Part shown: positions 45,790 through 57,922 of the stretch, piece by piece | How positions within the stretch are numbered: the first letter of the stretch is position 1 | How the letters are laid out: the number at the start of each line of letters is the position of its first letter | NCBI GenBank assembly: GCA_019633425.1 | Contig: WSUB01000037.1 | Coordinates: 1 to 64,000, forward strand | Reading direction: 5' to 3' | Source: Tulasnella sp. 424 | Taxonomy: Eukaryota > Basidiomycota > Agaricomycetes > Cantharellales > Tulasnellaceae | DNA: 64,000 nt | Notes under the pieces: generated by a model | Told to the model about the DNA's origin: nothing | The model's input: only the letters and a program-made list of their open reading frames with translations | Database searches by the model: none | Made by a program: the position numbers and the translations under genes

Positions 45790-47014
45790 CTATACCAACC
45801 CAGTCCGCATGCACATCTGTTCAAAGTCGGCCAAGCTCATCGTTTTGTCTGGCGAGGTCGAGAAGTACTCGAGCATTTCCACGATCTCCAAGCGCCGTAA
45901 GTCAGTCTCTATCTGACGATACGCCAAAATCCCTGGAACCTAGGGAAGCTCACCTCCTCGGTGGTCATTCTTTCTTTCAGCGTTTTTGCAGCGTCGGCCA
46001 CCTCCTTTATCTTTAATCGTTGTTGCAATAGGTCCTTCTCAGATACGTCGGGAAAGAAGAGAGCGAATGCGGTTTTGCACTCTTTCCTCTGACGAGAGGT
46101 GAGCGTGATGAAGCCAGAGCCGGAAGCACTTTCATCAGGAGATGCTTCTTTGGCTCTCCTTCTGGATCGTGTCGTCCGCTTTGGCGTTTTACCAGTAGCT
46201 CGTGCACCATAATCAGAGTCGGTCTCGTCTTCATCTCCTCCCGAGTCGTCGCTTTGCGCATAGACATCTTCATCATCCACATCGTCGTCGTCCATTTCAT
46301 CCCGGCTGTCGTTGTCTCCTGCGGGATAACCATCGGAAGGAGGGAGAGGTGACAACGAGTCGTCTTTGACTCCCGTATCTCGCGGGTCTTCGAAGAGGAC
46401 AGCGCAGACTGCTCTCCAGTCTTTCCGTCCGACGGCATCTTCCTCCCCCACTTTCTGCCCACTCCATCCCGAGGCGGCATTTTCAAAGATGGTGAGAACG
46501 TCAGTGTCTTGAGGAAGGTCTAGAATTTGCAGCTATAAGCAATGGTGAGGTGTCAATTTTCTGGTGCGGCCGTTTTGGCTGGTCATTATAAGCCACTAGT
46601 ACTCACCGCACGAGGGATCAACGAAAGAGGAATATGGGTCGGCGGCTCCATGGAGTCGTCATCCGCTGGCTCCTTCTCCTCTGCCGGCATGAAGCCACCG
46701 CCATCCTCATCTGTATCCATGGGTATGAAACCGCCACCCCCCATATCGTCATCTTCCGGGGGCAAGAAGCCTCCTCCCAAGTCGTCCTCCTTACTAGCAG
46801 AATCAGCGACCCTCTGGCTGGCTTGGTTGTATTTTGGCTTGCCAGGTTCCTCCTTACGGTCAGTGGTTCTAGGAGCGGAGCCACGGGCCTCGCGAACAGC
46901 ACGGTCGAAGGCTTCATCTATTTTTCGTTTCAAAGATCGAGGTAGGGCCTCGAACTCTTCCTCCATCACTTCCTCCACATCTGAAGCCTCAGGACTAGAT
47001 GGTGTGTACATCAT
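45790..47014 (-). CDS. Acidic conserved protein with EF-hand-like C-terminus
   Basis: Three exons with checked phases: 46607-47014, 45954-46532, 45790-45912. Start at 47014 (MMYTPSSPEASDVEEVMEEE). The N-terminal half has Gly-rich acidic repeats (GGGFLPPEDDD, GGGGFIPMDTDED, GGGFMPAEEKE). The middle is very acidic (DEMDDDDVDDEDVYAQSDD) with a basic cluster (KRTTRSRRRAKE) that could be a nuclear signal. The C-terminal ~75 residues are helical (RQRKECKTAFALFFPDV; LKIKEVADAAKTLKERMTTEEI; EIVEMLEYFSTSPDKTMSLADFEQM), resembling a pair of EF-hands with incomplete calcium loops. Composition suggests a nuclear or chromatin protein, but I cannot name it. Upstream lies the dispersed repeat. Confidence 0.75.
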
Positions 47015-47137
47015 CTTGGGTAAGTGATCCCAGGCCAAAGCAGCGAGTGGTGGAGGTCGTCGTAGGAGACGGCTGTGTCGGGATGCGTGCTCCGTGATTT
47101 CTCACCCCTTAGCCCCGTGTTTGCAGTTTCTACATAT

Positions 47138-47640
47138 CCCACGGTCTTCGTCCTTGAAGTTTCGCTCTATATTCTCGCTCGCAGTCGCCGCTGACGGCTT
47201 GAGGCTATTATAAATATCACATTGTCATTGCTGTTATCTCACGAAGTACTGCTGGCTCGTGCTCTCCGCCTTACTTTGAAGCGGATCGATTCATAGAAGG
47301 TATCTCTAATAATCGATAATGCCGCGGCCGCGAGATACCTTTGACCTATCGGCAATATGTATTTCCCTCTCAAATAGAGAGATAAAATCAAGAGGAAATA
47401 GCTCGGATTTAGTGAGCTCGAGGGTCAGTCCATGTGAGGGAACTGGGAAGGACAGAAAATCCAATCCGAAAAGCACGAGGGGGAAAAAAAACATAAAAGA
47501 GGGAGGGGGAATAGAACGTGATATAATTAAGAACATGGGAAGGACAGTGTTAGAAAGTGGCAGTTTGAGGTGGGTGGAAAGACCGGAGGTCGGAAGCAAG
47601 GCATTGGGCGGGCAGAAGACCGCTAAATCCGTAGGATTTG
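47138..47640 (+). repeat. Dispersed repeat, copy 2
   Basis: Partner of 17092-17640, with an A8 tract in place of A39. It ends about 250 bp before the ATG of the phosphotransferase-like gene at 47889. A tandem duplication of a 16-20 bp motif (gtccgaacaaccagaa) follows at about 47716-47752. Confidence 0.75.
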
Positions 47641-47888
47641 CTCACGTACGATACCGGAACGATATCTCGAGTCGACGCAAACATCGATATCGAGCCAAAA
47701 GAGCGACCAGAAGACGTCCGAACAACCAGAAGAACGTCCGAACAACCAGAATCCCCCTCCTATTGCATCCTTCCCGCTTCCAGCCCCATCACACTGAATC
47801 TTTGCCTTGTCGTTCAAAGGTACATCACTTCTCTTCACGCCAGTACCCGTACGAACCCCCTTATGACTGATACCCTCTGCTAGTCTCC

Positions 47889-48863
47889 ATGACCGTATCT
47901 GACTTTGCCGTTCTCGCCGATGACCGCCCCGAAACTTTGCCGTCCCGCGAGGAAATCGTGGCTTTGTGCAAAAAGGCCGGATACAATCGCACCGGAATCC
48001 CCTTCCGTAGCCAGCCTTCCGGACCCGTCGTGGCCTGGATAAAGTATGGCCCGAACGTTCCCATGGACGAGGCGTACACGCAGGACTGGGTGGCAAAGTT
48101 CCTTAACGCTGACCCAGAGGCCGACGTGAGGGTCCCTCTGGTCTACATGGCTTTCACGAGCCCCACACGCTACCGCGACCTCGGGTACATCGTCATGGAA
48201 TTCATTGATGCACCAGACTGCACCAGTAAACACGTCAAGCTGGTAGCACGGGCTGTTCAGAAGCTCATTAGCATCAGAGGTCCAAGCCCTGCGCCCGGAC
48301 ACGTCGGCGGAGGTCCCGTCGTGCACACCTTCTTTGTCGACGACCGGATGTCTCCTTTCCCGTACAAGACGGTCAAAGAGCTCGAGGAGCACGTCAACGG
48401 CGTAAGTGAGCACTAGTTTTCAGTACGTCTAGATGGCTTATGGCCACGGTAGATCCTCAAATTCAAGGGCGACTCTAGGCGGGTTGACTTAGTGACCGAT
48501 GCCGGCAATGGGCTATTCCTTTGCCCATGGGACATTCACCCGGGCAACTTCAAGAAGGTCGATCATAAGGTGGTGGCACTAGATTTTCGCGGGACGTGCT
48601 TCCTTCCTCCCTCGTTTTTCGCCGTCGCGATGGACTTGGCAGACGAGGACTTCATTCAGAGGGTGGCCATGCGCGTCAAGTATCCGAAATCGGACGACGT
48701 CGCGGCGATGGTGTCCGCACATTATTTCCTGGTTCCCTTCGGACGAAACGACATAGGTCAGCTTGACAGCTTTTCATTTTACCGAGACTGACTTCACAAC
48801 TGGACAGGAGCCCCGTATAGTCTCCGGGAGCGCATGGGACCGAACGCTTTGCCGTCTGCGTAA
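47889..48863 (+). CDS. Phosphotransferase (APH/kinase-fold) protein
   Basis: Exons 47889-48401, 48453-48756 and 48808-48863, 873 nt or 290 residues, phases consistent. Visible: GPVVAWIKYG (Lys strand), YIVMEFIDAP (hinge-like), CPWDIHPGNFKKV (catalytic loop with the Asp, then HPGN as in aminoglycoside phosphotransferase relatives) and VVALDFRG (metal-binding Asp). The His before the catalytic Asp is replaced by Trp, but Asp and Asn remain, so activity is possible. Such short fungal APH-like proteins phosphorylate small molecules or are of unknown function; no substrate can be inferred. Its upstream region is the dispersed repeat also found at 17.1 kb. Confidence 0.75.
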
Positions 48864-49900
48864 TCTACTCTAATCATGCCCGGGCGAGGCCATTGGACGG
48901 AACAGAGTGAATTCGGGAAAGAAATCTCAACGCGTACGATCAATATTGCATTAAGCGACATTTCTGCGGTGGATTATGAGCTCAGACAATGGCGGAGGAA
49001 AACGTGACTGGCGGAAACCCGAGGGGGACTTTTTGCCTCTGTTGTTGTTTATATAGGAACCCTTCTTGACCCAATCCCCAGGCCCCACGTCACCCACTCG
49101 CGTCACGTATCCTCTCAATACATCCCCAAGTCTTTGATCGCGCACTTTATCTTGTGGTGTGGTTGAGAAAGTCGCAACAGGGCGAACAACCAACGTTCAG
49201 GCAAGGAACCTGAAGATGCTCCTAGTCTGCTGTTGCAGAAGGTGATCCCCTAATTATAAAGCATGCAGAGTCAATGGGAGCTGTGCAACAGTGCTAGGGG
49301 GTGGGATAGGCTTGGCCGTCTTCGGGGACAGGAAAGCCCGGTCGTCTTGCACTAGAGAGAGACAAACTATGACGTCTTGGACATGCTTTAGCGCCGCTTC
49401 GCTGGACCATTACTGTATGAACGCTCAAGCAACTGGCTTGAGGTTTCACTGCACGCCCATACGGAGGTTTATTGGGTTGATTGAGCAATTCGGAAACAAT
49501 ATTTGGTGTCGCCTCGTATCTCGTCCCCTCTATCGAGCTCGAACGTTTGGGGCTTTGCGAGGGAGACTTAGCTCATGTTTAGGGTGATGTTTACTATGAT
49601 GTCATGTTATCATTTGTTGCGGTGGCCTTCGACTCGACGCTCTCCGTACCGTCGATTGAATCGCAGACTAAAAATGGACAATGGACAACGTACGCCAAGA
49701 CCGGAGTACCATAACAGTTCTTGTCCTAATACCTAGGAGAACTGGGGTATATAAAGCTGCTCTGGAACTCGTCTTCTCCCCAACTTTTGACGTTCCAACC
49801 CTCTTGCCCTCGTCCTCGTCATCTTGCCTCCACCTCACCTTCCCTCACTCCCACTCGCAACTTGCCTTCATCTTGAATTAACACCTCTTCACCGATAACC
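48864..49900. other. Intergenic, promoter of the next gene near 49740
   Basis: No gene supported. A TATA-like 'gggtatataaagctgc' at about 49745-49760 and a CT-rich tract (49780-49880) precede the ATG at 49901, a good core-promoter arrangement. Confidence 0.45.
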
Positions 49901-51256
49901 ATGTTTTTCCACGGTTTTCCAAGCTTCTCCGCCAACAAGTCTGCTGCCCGTCCCTCCACGCAAGCACGATTGCAGCCCGAACCCGCCCATACTGCTTGCG
50001 CCGCTCCAACCCCATCCAAGAAGCCCTTGAGGCTCCAAACCATGCTTAGAGCACTTCGTCTGTCTCGACCTCAGCCAAAGGTAATTTCTCTAGTCGCTCG
50101 AACCGTTTTAGGCAACGTTACTAATGCTCTCGAGCTAGGTTGAAGAAGAACATCATCACCCTCAAGTCAGCCACGTACCTCCCGTGGCTTCTCAGGTCTG
50201 TGGCGATGCTGTATGAGTTTTCCTAACTTGTCTTCGACTTATCAGCCCTTTCCCCTCGTCGTTTAGCGCTCTTTCCCTGCGACGCGCGAAGGCCGAGTGG
50301 GTAAGTACTGCTTCGCTTCGTTCTCCGACCCTCTCTGATTTTTCCCTCTTACAGTCAATCGACCCACCCGAACATATACCACCGACTGGGACTTGGCCCA
50401 GTTTTACACGTCGCACATGGGCAAGCCGAGCCTTGCGATTCCCCCAACCGCCAACTCTCTCCGCTTCGGTCGAAGAACGCGACGCTAAGAAAGCGGCTTG
50501 GAAGATCGCTGAAGATCGATTGGCGGAGGAGATCGCCAGTCACGCGAAGACATCGATGAGGGCGGATTTTCGAAGAGCGAGCAGGAAAAGGCGGTGGCGG
50601 AGTCGAGGCGGGGTGGAGGGCTGGCTTTTTACGGAGCCAGCACAAACCGAGAGGGTTCTCAGCAGTTTTCCGAAGAGGAGTGGCAGGAATTGGAGGAATT
50701 CCAAAGCACACGATCTGGGACGCCGCTGGACCTCGGCCGAAGGACGCCATCGAGGGCGAAAGCCTCTCGTTTGGCCACCCATTTCATAACGATGACGAGG
50801 ATGAAGAGGAGTACGATGAAGAGGAGCTTTTAGCTCCAATGGATGAAGACGGCTTTTTGAAGCGCGACCAGGAGAAGGTGGTGGCGGAGTCGAGGCGGGG
50901 TGGGGGGCTGGCGTTTTACGGAGCCAGTACAAGTCAAGATAGTTCTCGGCAGTTTTCCGAAGAGGGGTGGCAGAATATCTCTACACGGACTTGTTTCTTC
51001 ATGTTGTTTCCCATTATCGACTCTTATAGACTCCTTCCTCGCCAGGTTTTGTTTCCTCTTCGTGTATCCCCAAGCCTGTCTCCTGCACCTCTTTTGTATC
51101 CCGTCGGTTCTCATCAGTTCCCTTTCCACCCATCCTATTTATTTTCAAACGATTGGGCGCATTCCCTGTCTCAAATATTATTTTGTTTCTTTGCTGCCCA
51201 CAAAAGAGCGACTCGCTCAGCTTGAGTTCAAGTCTTGGAGGAGGAAACACGCATAG
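49901..51256 (+). pseudogene. Hypothetical gene with internal repeat and frameshifts
   Basis: Begins MFFHGFPSFSANKSAARPST after a good TATA/CT promoter, then several short exons. The main coding part (50440-50980) contains two copies of a module of about 34 residues, AVAESRRGGGLAFYGAST...QQFSEEEWQ (50594-50690) and VVAESRRGGGLAFYGAST...RQFSEEGWQ (50878-50975). Between them is an acidic stretch (FHNDDEDEEEYDEEELLAPMDED). The modules lie in different frames: a shift near 50540 and another near 50695 are needed to read AEDRLAEEIASH, repeat 1 and repeat 2 as one protein. No canonical introns fit there, so the gene looks damaged, or the assembly has indels. A last exon could encode ERLAQLEFKSWRRKHA to 51256. 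Family not recognised. Confidence 0.45.
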
Positions 51257-51420
51257 GCTTCAGCCTTTGACGGTTGTTTCCTGCGAATCTGAACCACCAA
51301 AAAGGTAATAATACATAGCCAAAGTGGGCGACTATAACAGCATCAATCCAAATGAAATACGATAACTTTTTTTTTTCCAACGTAGCAAGTTCCAGGCCAA
51401 AATTCCTCCTGCGTCAAATA

Positions 51421-54400
51421 TCATGACGTTGGGGGGACTTTGCGCTTCTGGCCGGTAGCTGGGGACGGGTGGAGGATCCCGTTTGGTTTTGCTTGGACCT
51501 TGGCTTTTGCTGCAGGTACAGAAGCAACAGGACTGGGAGTGGGCGATGGAGAGGGCAGGTGGGTACCGGTGGAAGTGGTCATGCCGTTGACATGGGCTTT
51601 GCTATTTACAAGAGGCTTCTTGGGTCCGGAGCCATTGACGAGACGAGATCCTTTCTTGGTACTGGATGGTGCTGGCGTTGCAAGGGAAAAAGGATCCATT
51701 CCATAAAAACAATCGTGAGCATCGTAGTATGTTTTACTCACCTATCAGAGCATGCTGGCTGAAAAGATCGACCAGCATGGACATCTCTGATTCGTCAACC
51801 TCACGGGGTCGCAGCAACGGTGCGAAAGCGACGTTTTCTTCTGCAGGCTCATCCAGATCTACGTCCATTCTTATCTCTTCATCTTGGTCCTCCTGTTCAG
51901 TGGTCGTCTGAGGCTTCACCAATACACCTTCCATCAGCGAGGTGAAAAGGCTTTCTATTGGTGGAAGGAGATATGCTGGGCCATCTAACAGACGAAGGTC
52001 CACTGCAGCACCAAACCTGTCGTCTGCGACACCCGTTTCCGCGTTTGGCCGAGGGACGCTATCAACGTTCTCCAGATCTTTGAATGCGGATCGCCCAAAA
52101 ACGTTCTCAAAGAGTGACGTGCGGGTTGCCAGAGTTTGCTTGCCGCTCAGAGACCGTTCGACGTCACCTTCTCTTTGGGGTAGAAGGGTGAGGTCATCGC
52201 CAACGAGGCTAACGCTACCGTCTGCCGCGATGGCGGCCATCATGAGTTGGTCGGAACTAGCTGGGATCGGCGCAAGACGGAGAACGTGGAAGGGGAGAGA
52301 TTGGGTACGTAGAGGTTCGGATTTTTGGGGAGAGTGGATGCTGACGAAGGTTTCACTGGGATGGCGGACGGCGATGGCAAAATGATCGGAGTTGGGAATT
52401 GGCACGACGAGAGGCTTGCGACTGGTTTTAGGCATACTGAGAGTTGTACAGGCTGGGGATGATACTTTCTGCAAAGCTATTCCAAAGCATAATTATGAGT
52501 CTTTAGTTGACGCAAGATTGGTCTGTTCGACGAACCCTTATTTATGAGGACATCCCATACGATGAGGTCCTTGGAATCGCCAGAGACGACAAGATACCGC
52601 CCGTTGGTTCCAACAAAGTGAACCGTGTTCACTTTCCTGAAGGGCAACGAGCTCACAGCGCAAAGTAGCGCGTGGGTTTGCCCGTCCCAGAGAGTGATAT
52701 AAGGACCGTGAGCCACAGCAAGCACCGAGCCGTCGGGGGAAAACGATAGATGAAGGGGCATTTCTTCTCGGTAGGTCAAGGTCGCTCTGTTCACCCAGCT
52801 CTCTGCACGCCGTTTCAGGGAGAGTGAGCAAGGAATCTCTCATTCTCGAGTCGAAATAGAGTCCCACCTTGGCCCAAAGGTCCCCTTGCCCCCCAAATCT
52901 TCACCGTTCCATCCTCTCCTGCGGTCGCGAGCTTGGAAGGTCCGCCAGCTGTTGCGGGTTTCCAGAATTCGGCAATTACAGGTCGCTCGTAACCATGTGG
53001 TAAGTCGATCCGAGTGTTGAGCACGTAACGGTCCCCCTTGGAGGTGTTTCTCAACTCCCAAAACTTCAAGTACCACGCGGCTGAACTATCCAGGGACGCT
53101 TCTCTTCCATCTACCGTTGCGAGCCATCGTCCGGTGTGATCGAATGTGACGTGAGTCACGGTGGTGGGTGTGATGAACATGGGCTTGTCTTTATGCGAAA
53201 CGCGATTGGAAGGCGCCACCTCCAGCTCTTGAACAGTTTCGGAGGTGAGTGGAGAATATATTTGTATGGAGGCTGGGTGGAAGGATGCCAACGCTAGGCG
53301 TTTTCGTTGAGGTTCGACGGCAACAAATGGTTCGGAACCATTGAAGCTCGAAGAGCCTGTACGGGAGAAGGTGAGGAAGGTGAATCCCTCTCTGAAGATT
53401 ATGTTTGAGACGTACCAAGCTTGACGGACCCGGTTTGCACTCTGAACCGCCCCTTGGCCACGTTGTACGCAGCAAAACTCCCATCCGCGAGACCCAGGAG
53501 GATCTCCTGCCCCGCATCAGGTCTATCCACCGTTGAAATGCCTTGGATAGGCGCCCCAACTCGCGGTACGTTCCCTTTCCTCCCAGTATCCATATTCCAC
53601 AAGACCATCACAGCCTCGGCACCTCCAGAGATCAGGAATGCACCGTTTGGTGTGAAAGCAAGAGCCCCGACTTCGTGCGCGTGCCAGTGGAGTAATCGCG
53701 TAGTCGGCGTCTTGGCTACGCCGAGTTTCTCGAAAGTCAACTGACTTTCGTCTTGCAGGCAGTCCCAGATCCTAATATGACCGGATTTGTCGCCAGTAGC
53801 GAAATAGTTGTGCGATGGGTGACAGACCAGACGGGTCAGTTGGACTCCATCGGGAGAGACGAACTTGATCCAGCCCTTCTCCAGAGAGGACGTCAGTGCG
53901 AGATGGGCGGTAGTAGCGGATATAGCAATGAGGAATTTTCCGTCGGCTGTAAGGGAAAGACCGGTGACGGGGGCTATTTTCTTGCCGATCTTGCGGCTCT
54001 TCTGGCTTTGGTCGGTAAGGGACACTCGAGCAATTGTGCAGTCGGCTTTTGAGCTTGTGGAGCGGCCTGGTACAAGGGATTGAATGAGCTCAAGGAGAAA
54101 ACAGCAGTGCCTGTATTGCCTACCGTGTTTCTGCTTCATCGCGACTTTGGCGTTCCTCCCTGCTACGAACACCGCGTCCGGAGACTCCGCATGCGCGCAC
54201 ATATGTGATATAGGTTTTCCGAAATTCAAAGTCCTCAATAGAGTCCCCTCGAGCCAATCCCAGATCTTTATAGTTCCATCGAGGGAGGCGGAGTAAAGTT
54301 GGAGGGGGTTCGTGGGGTTCAAAAGGACGGCAGTGACGAGATCCGTGTGGGGAGATGCGGGATTCGATGAAGAAACGGATGGTGAGCGTAATGGAGATAG

Positions 54401-54881
54401 AGTTGAGACGATTTTTAGAGTCTCGGCAGCATAAATCTTGATGGAGGAGCTGGAGGGTACGAAGAAGTATCTGTCGCTTGCACGATCAGCACCATTCCGG
54501 AAAGATCACCTGAAGTTAGACTTACTGCCCATCTTTGCTAAACACTGCTGAATGACCAGCTTGTTCCTCGTTGGCTAAAGGTATCCATGACCACTCCTCA
54601 GCCTGCACCGTGACGGGGTCGGCGGGGGCAGAATCTGGACGGTCGGACACCTCCTGCTGGTGTTTCTTCTTCTTCTTCTTCTTCGTCTCCTTCTCATCAA
54701 GATCTACGGGCTCAGTAGCGGCTTCTGGTGGGATATGCTCTTTAGACGACGCGGGCTTCGATGACTTGGGATCGCCTGCCGTCGATGACGCCCTCCTCAA
54801 CTTGGACTTGGAAATTTTTGAGGAGCTCGAAGTCTTATTTGGTTCAGCAGTCTGACCATCTGCGCTACTGGCTTGAACCAT
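51421..54881 (-). CDS. UTP17: U3 snoRNP / t-UTP WD40 protein UTP17 (NAN1, WDR75)
   Basis: Large multi-exon WD40 protein matching Utp17/Nan1 (human WDR75), a t-UTP component needed for Pol I transcription and 18S pre-rRNA processing in the nucleolus. The N-terminal exon (54522-54881) is Ser/Lys-rich with a poly-Lys nuclear-type signal (ETKKKKKKKH) and ends in WSWIPLANEEQAGHSAVFSKDG. WD repeats are visible as GTIKIWDW, GHIRIWDC, AVMVLWNM, GTVKIWGA, YITLWDG and DLIVWDV, consistent with two tandem propellers. The C-terminal exons carry LLPPIESLFTSLMEGVL, an acidic patch (DEEIRMDVDLDE) and REVDESEMSMLVDLFSQH, typical of the family C-terminus. A disordered Pro/Ser/Lys tail ends KRKVPPTS. Start at 54881 is the first ATG of the open exon. 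It is divergent from KRE6. Confidence 0.88.
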
Positions 54882-55132
54882 GGCGTGTGGGGGCAGGACG
54901 GCGCTGAGGGAGCGAGGTATTGAAAATTACAGTCTCGACCAAGTCCGCCGATAGCTCCGGATGGACCCTATTGTTTGCGCCCAAGATTTCCCAAGAAAGA
55001 TGTGATTTCCAAAGGCCACCGTAAAGCAGCTCAAACCATCCCATTTCATTTCCATTCGCTCCTTTTTTCGCTAGTCACTACTACTACACCCTCTACTACA
55101 CTCGTTTTACACCCCCTCCCCCTCCTTATACC
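54882..55132. promoter_or_regulatory. Bidirectional promoter UTP17 / KRE6
   Basis: Only 251 bp separate the two start codons. Toward KRE6 there is a long CT-rich tract (55030-55130) next to the ATG. No TATA box is seen for either gene, as usual for housekeeping genes. Confidence 0.6.
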
Positions 55133-57922
55133 ATGGCTTCAAGCAAGCCTGCATACCCTTTCGCAGGTCCGAATGCATCCAATTCCAACAACAACCCGTT
55201 CATGGCACAACCAAGCCCACCTGCACAATTAGCACATAGTCCTATGAACCAGCAACACCAAAGGAGACCTTTTGCAGCACCCCCGACGCCGGGCGGGAGT
55301 CCCATGTCGTCGACGACCTCTCTCTTGCCCCCAAGCGCACGAGGTCCCCCTGGCTCACCCTCGCCTCAACGCGGTGGCAATCTCGCCCCTCCTGGAGCCA
55401 TGGGTCACTCGCTGAAGCACAAGAGTAGCGATTCATCCATGGTCGGTCATTTTGCGCCTTTGTCGGTGGCGATTCTATTTTAGTCTGACGCCCCCGCCGC
55501 CCCTGCACGACGACGACGCAAACAGGCAAAGGCCCCCTCAATCATGAGTTCCATCTCTGACCAGGTAAGCCGACTTTTTCCCAAGCTATTCTTGGGCTTC
55601 TCGTCCGCAGTCGGCAAGAAGTTGCTGAGCCATTATGGCGTCCCTTTTAGTACGGACTCGGCACGGACCCCTCATTTTGGGGCGCCGACTTGCTTCACAA
55701 CGTCCCCGAGGCGGACGACCACATCCACAACCCTGACCCTCGCCGAGATATCAAGAATGACAAAGGCGGCACGATCTTCACCTCAAGAGGTATTGCCAAC
55801 CTGGGCTGCTTATTTCTTCTTGCAGCCATGCTCCTCACATTATTGTACGTAACTTGTTTTTCGACAAAGCGAAAAAGAGCGACCCTGACGAGATTCGATT
55901 GGCGGCATCCGCAGCGCTGGCTTCCCCATCATCACGTATTTCTTGGAGCATCCTATATCCACACTCGGCGGTTACAACCTCGGCGGTATTAACGAAACTG
56001 GTCAGGTGCCGGACATGACCGGAAACTGGGCTCTCATCGACAAGGACACGCCCCAGGAAGTGTACACCAAAACCGCCTATACCGATTCAACCGAAATGCA
56101 ACTCGTCTTCAGCGACGAATTCAATGTCGACGGTCGCACGTTTTATCCAGGAGACGATCCTTTCTGGGAGGCTGTTGACTTGCATTACTGGTTCGTCTGC
56201 AGCTTCAAACCCCCTTGCGAGACCATCCGCTGATGATATACGATTCGTCTAGGGGTACCAATAACATGGAGGCAAGCAAGCATTTTAGATTCCCGCCATG
56301 CTTTTGCTGATTCTTGACTTATAAGTGGTATGACCCCTCGCAACTCACCACCAAGGACGGAAAACTTGTCGTCACCCTCGCCAACGAACCCGACCACGGT
56401 CTGCAGTACAAGGGTGGAATGATGCAAACATGGAATAAGGTACTGATTTCTCTTTTGACCTCTTTGTTTTCGATTCTCACTCGGACAATTAGTTTTGCTT
56501 CACTGGAGGTCTGCTTGAAGGTACGGATGCTTGCATTAAACAACTGCCGTCGATATCCCGCTGACGGCCTTTTGTCCCTTAGTGAGCACCATGCTTCCTG
56601 GAGCTAATGACGTGCAAGGCCTATGGCCCGCCGTGTGGACTATGGGTAATCTCGGTCGTGCTGGCTTCGGAGCTTCATTGGACGGCATGGTCAGTCTAGC
56701 GCACTGTCTGGAACTTCCTATTATCCTAACCCAGACGCATATATCCAGTGGCCTTATTCATACAATGTTTGTGACGTCGGTACTCTCCCAAATCAAACCA
56801 ACCCCGACGGAACACCTGCAGCAGCTGCCACCGGTGGTTACAAAGGTGAAGCACTTTCGTACCTCCCTGGGCAGCGACTGTCGGCATGCACATGCCAAGG
56901 TGAAATACATCCTGGTCCCCAAAACTCTGACGGAAGCTTCAAGGGCCGGAGCGCGCCCGAAATTGATGTCTTTGAGGCACAAGTTGCAGCTACTGGGGTC
57001 GCACACGTCAGTCAGAGCGCCCAGTTTGCGCCTTACAACGCCGAGTACAAATGGGACAATTCCAGCGACAATGCCATCTTCTATAGTCCCAAGTTTACAT
57101 TAAATACGTAGGTGTCGTGTCGCATGGATTTAGACTGCAGAAGCTGAACCACGGCTTTCAGCTATCGCGGTGGACAGTACCAGATGACCACTTCCGGTAT
57201 TGGAGAGGTCAATCAGACATGCTTCGAGCTGGAAGGGGGTACGTGGTTGACCTTGCGAAGATGCCCTCAACATTGACCACTGACGCCGGTTTTGCACTCT
57301 CAGGATGCTTCTCCGTCTACGGCTTCGAGTATAAAACTGGCGTTCCAGATGGCTTTATCACCTGGATATCTGAAGGCGCTGCGAGCTGGACTGCCAAAGT
57401 CACTGGATTAGGCCCCGATAACCTAACGGAAATTGGTCAGCGCATTATTCCCGAGGAACCCTTGTACTGTGAGTAAAAAACGTCTTTCGAGACCATCCGG
57501 CATGATCTGATGATAGGTCAACGATTGAAGTAATTATCAACTTGGGCATGTCTGAGAACTTCGGAGACGTCGACCTAGCAAACTTGATCTTCCCAACACA
57601 CATGGAGGTTAGTCTTTTCTGCATGCCTCGGCCTACATTCTAGCTCTCGATATTGACGCGACTACTGGTGCTCGTATAGATTGACTGGATTAGGGTTTAT
57701 CAACCAAAGGATGCAATCAACGTTGGCTGCGATCCTGACGGATACCCAACTACACCGTACATCGACATGTACAACGAAGCGTACACCAATGCAAATTTGA
57801 CAGTACGTTAGCTTAGATGCTTTCCGGTTAGACCTTCGTTTATTGACCCCTTCGCTGTCTAGACCTGGGAACAGTATGGTCAGACGTTCCCTCGCAACAA
57901 GTTGGTAGACGGCTGCACGTAA
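55133..57922 (+). CDS. KRE6: Beta-glucan synthesis protein KRE6/SKN1 (GH16)
   Basis: Many-exon gene for a type II membrane protein of the Kre6/Skn1 family, required for cell-wall beta-1,6-glucan assembly. Order: a Pro/Ser-rich cytosolic N-terminus ([16 protein letters not shown]...), a basic patch (ARRRRKQAK), [29 protein letters not shown], one membrane span ([25 protein letters not shown] across an intron), then the lumenal SKN1/GH16 domain. That domain shows [41 protein letters not shown], the catalytic signature EIDVFEAQ at about 56960-56985, [17 protein letters not shown] and IDWIRVYQP near the C-terminus, and it ends NKLVDGCT at the TAA 57920-57922. Both acidic catalytic residues of the E-I-D-x-x-E pattern are present. 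Length and motif order match the family; it should be functional in ER/Golgi. Confidence 0.92.
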
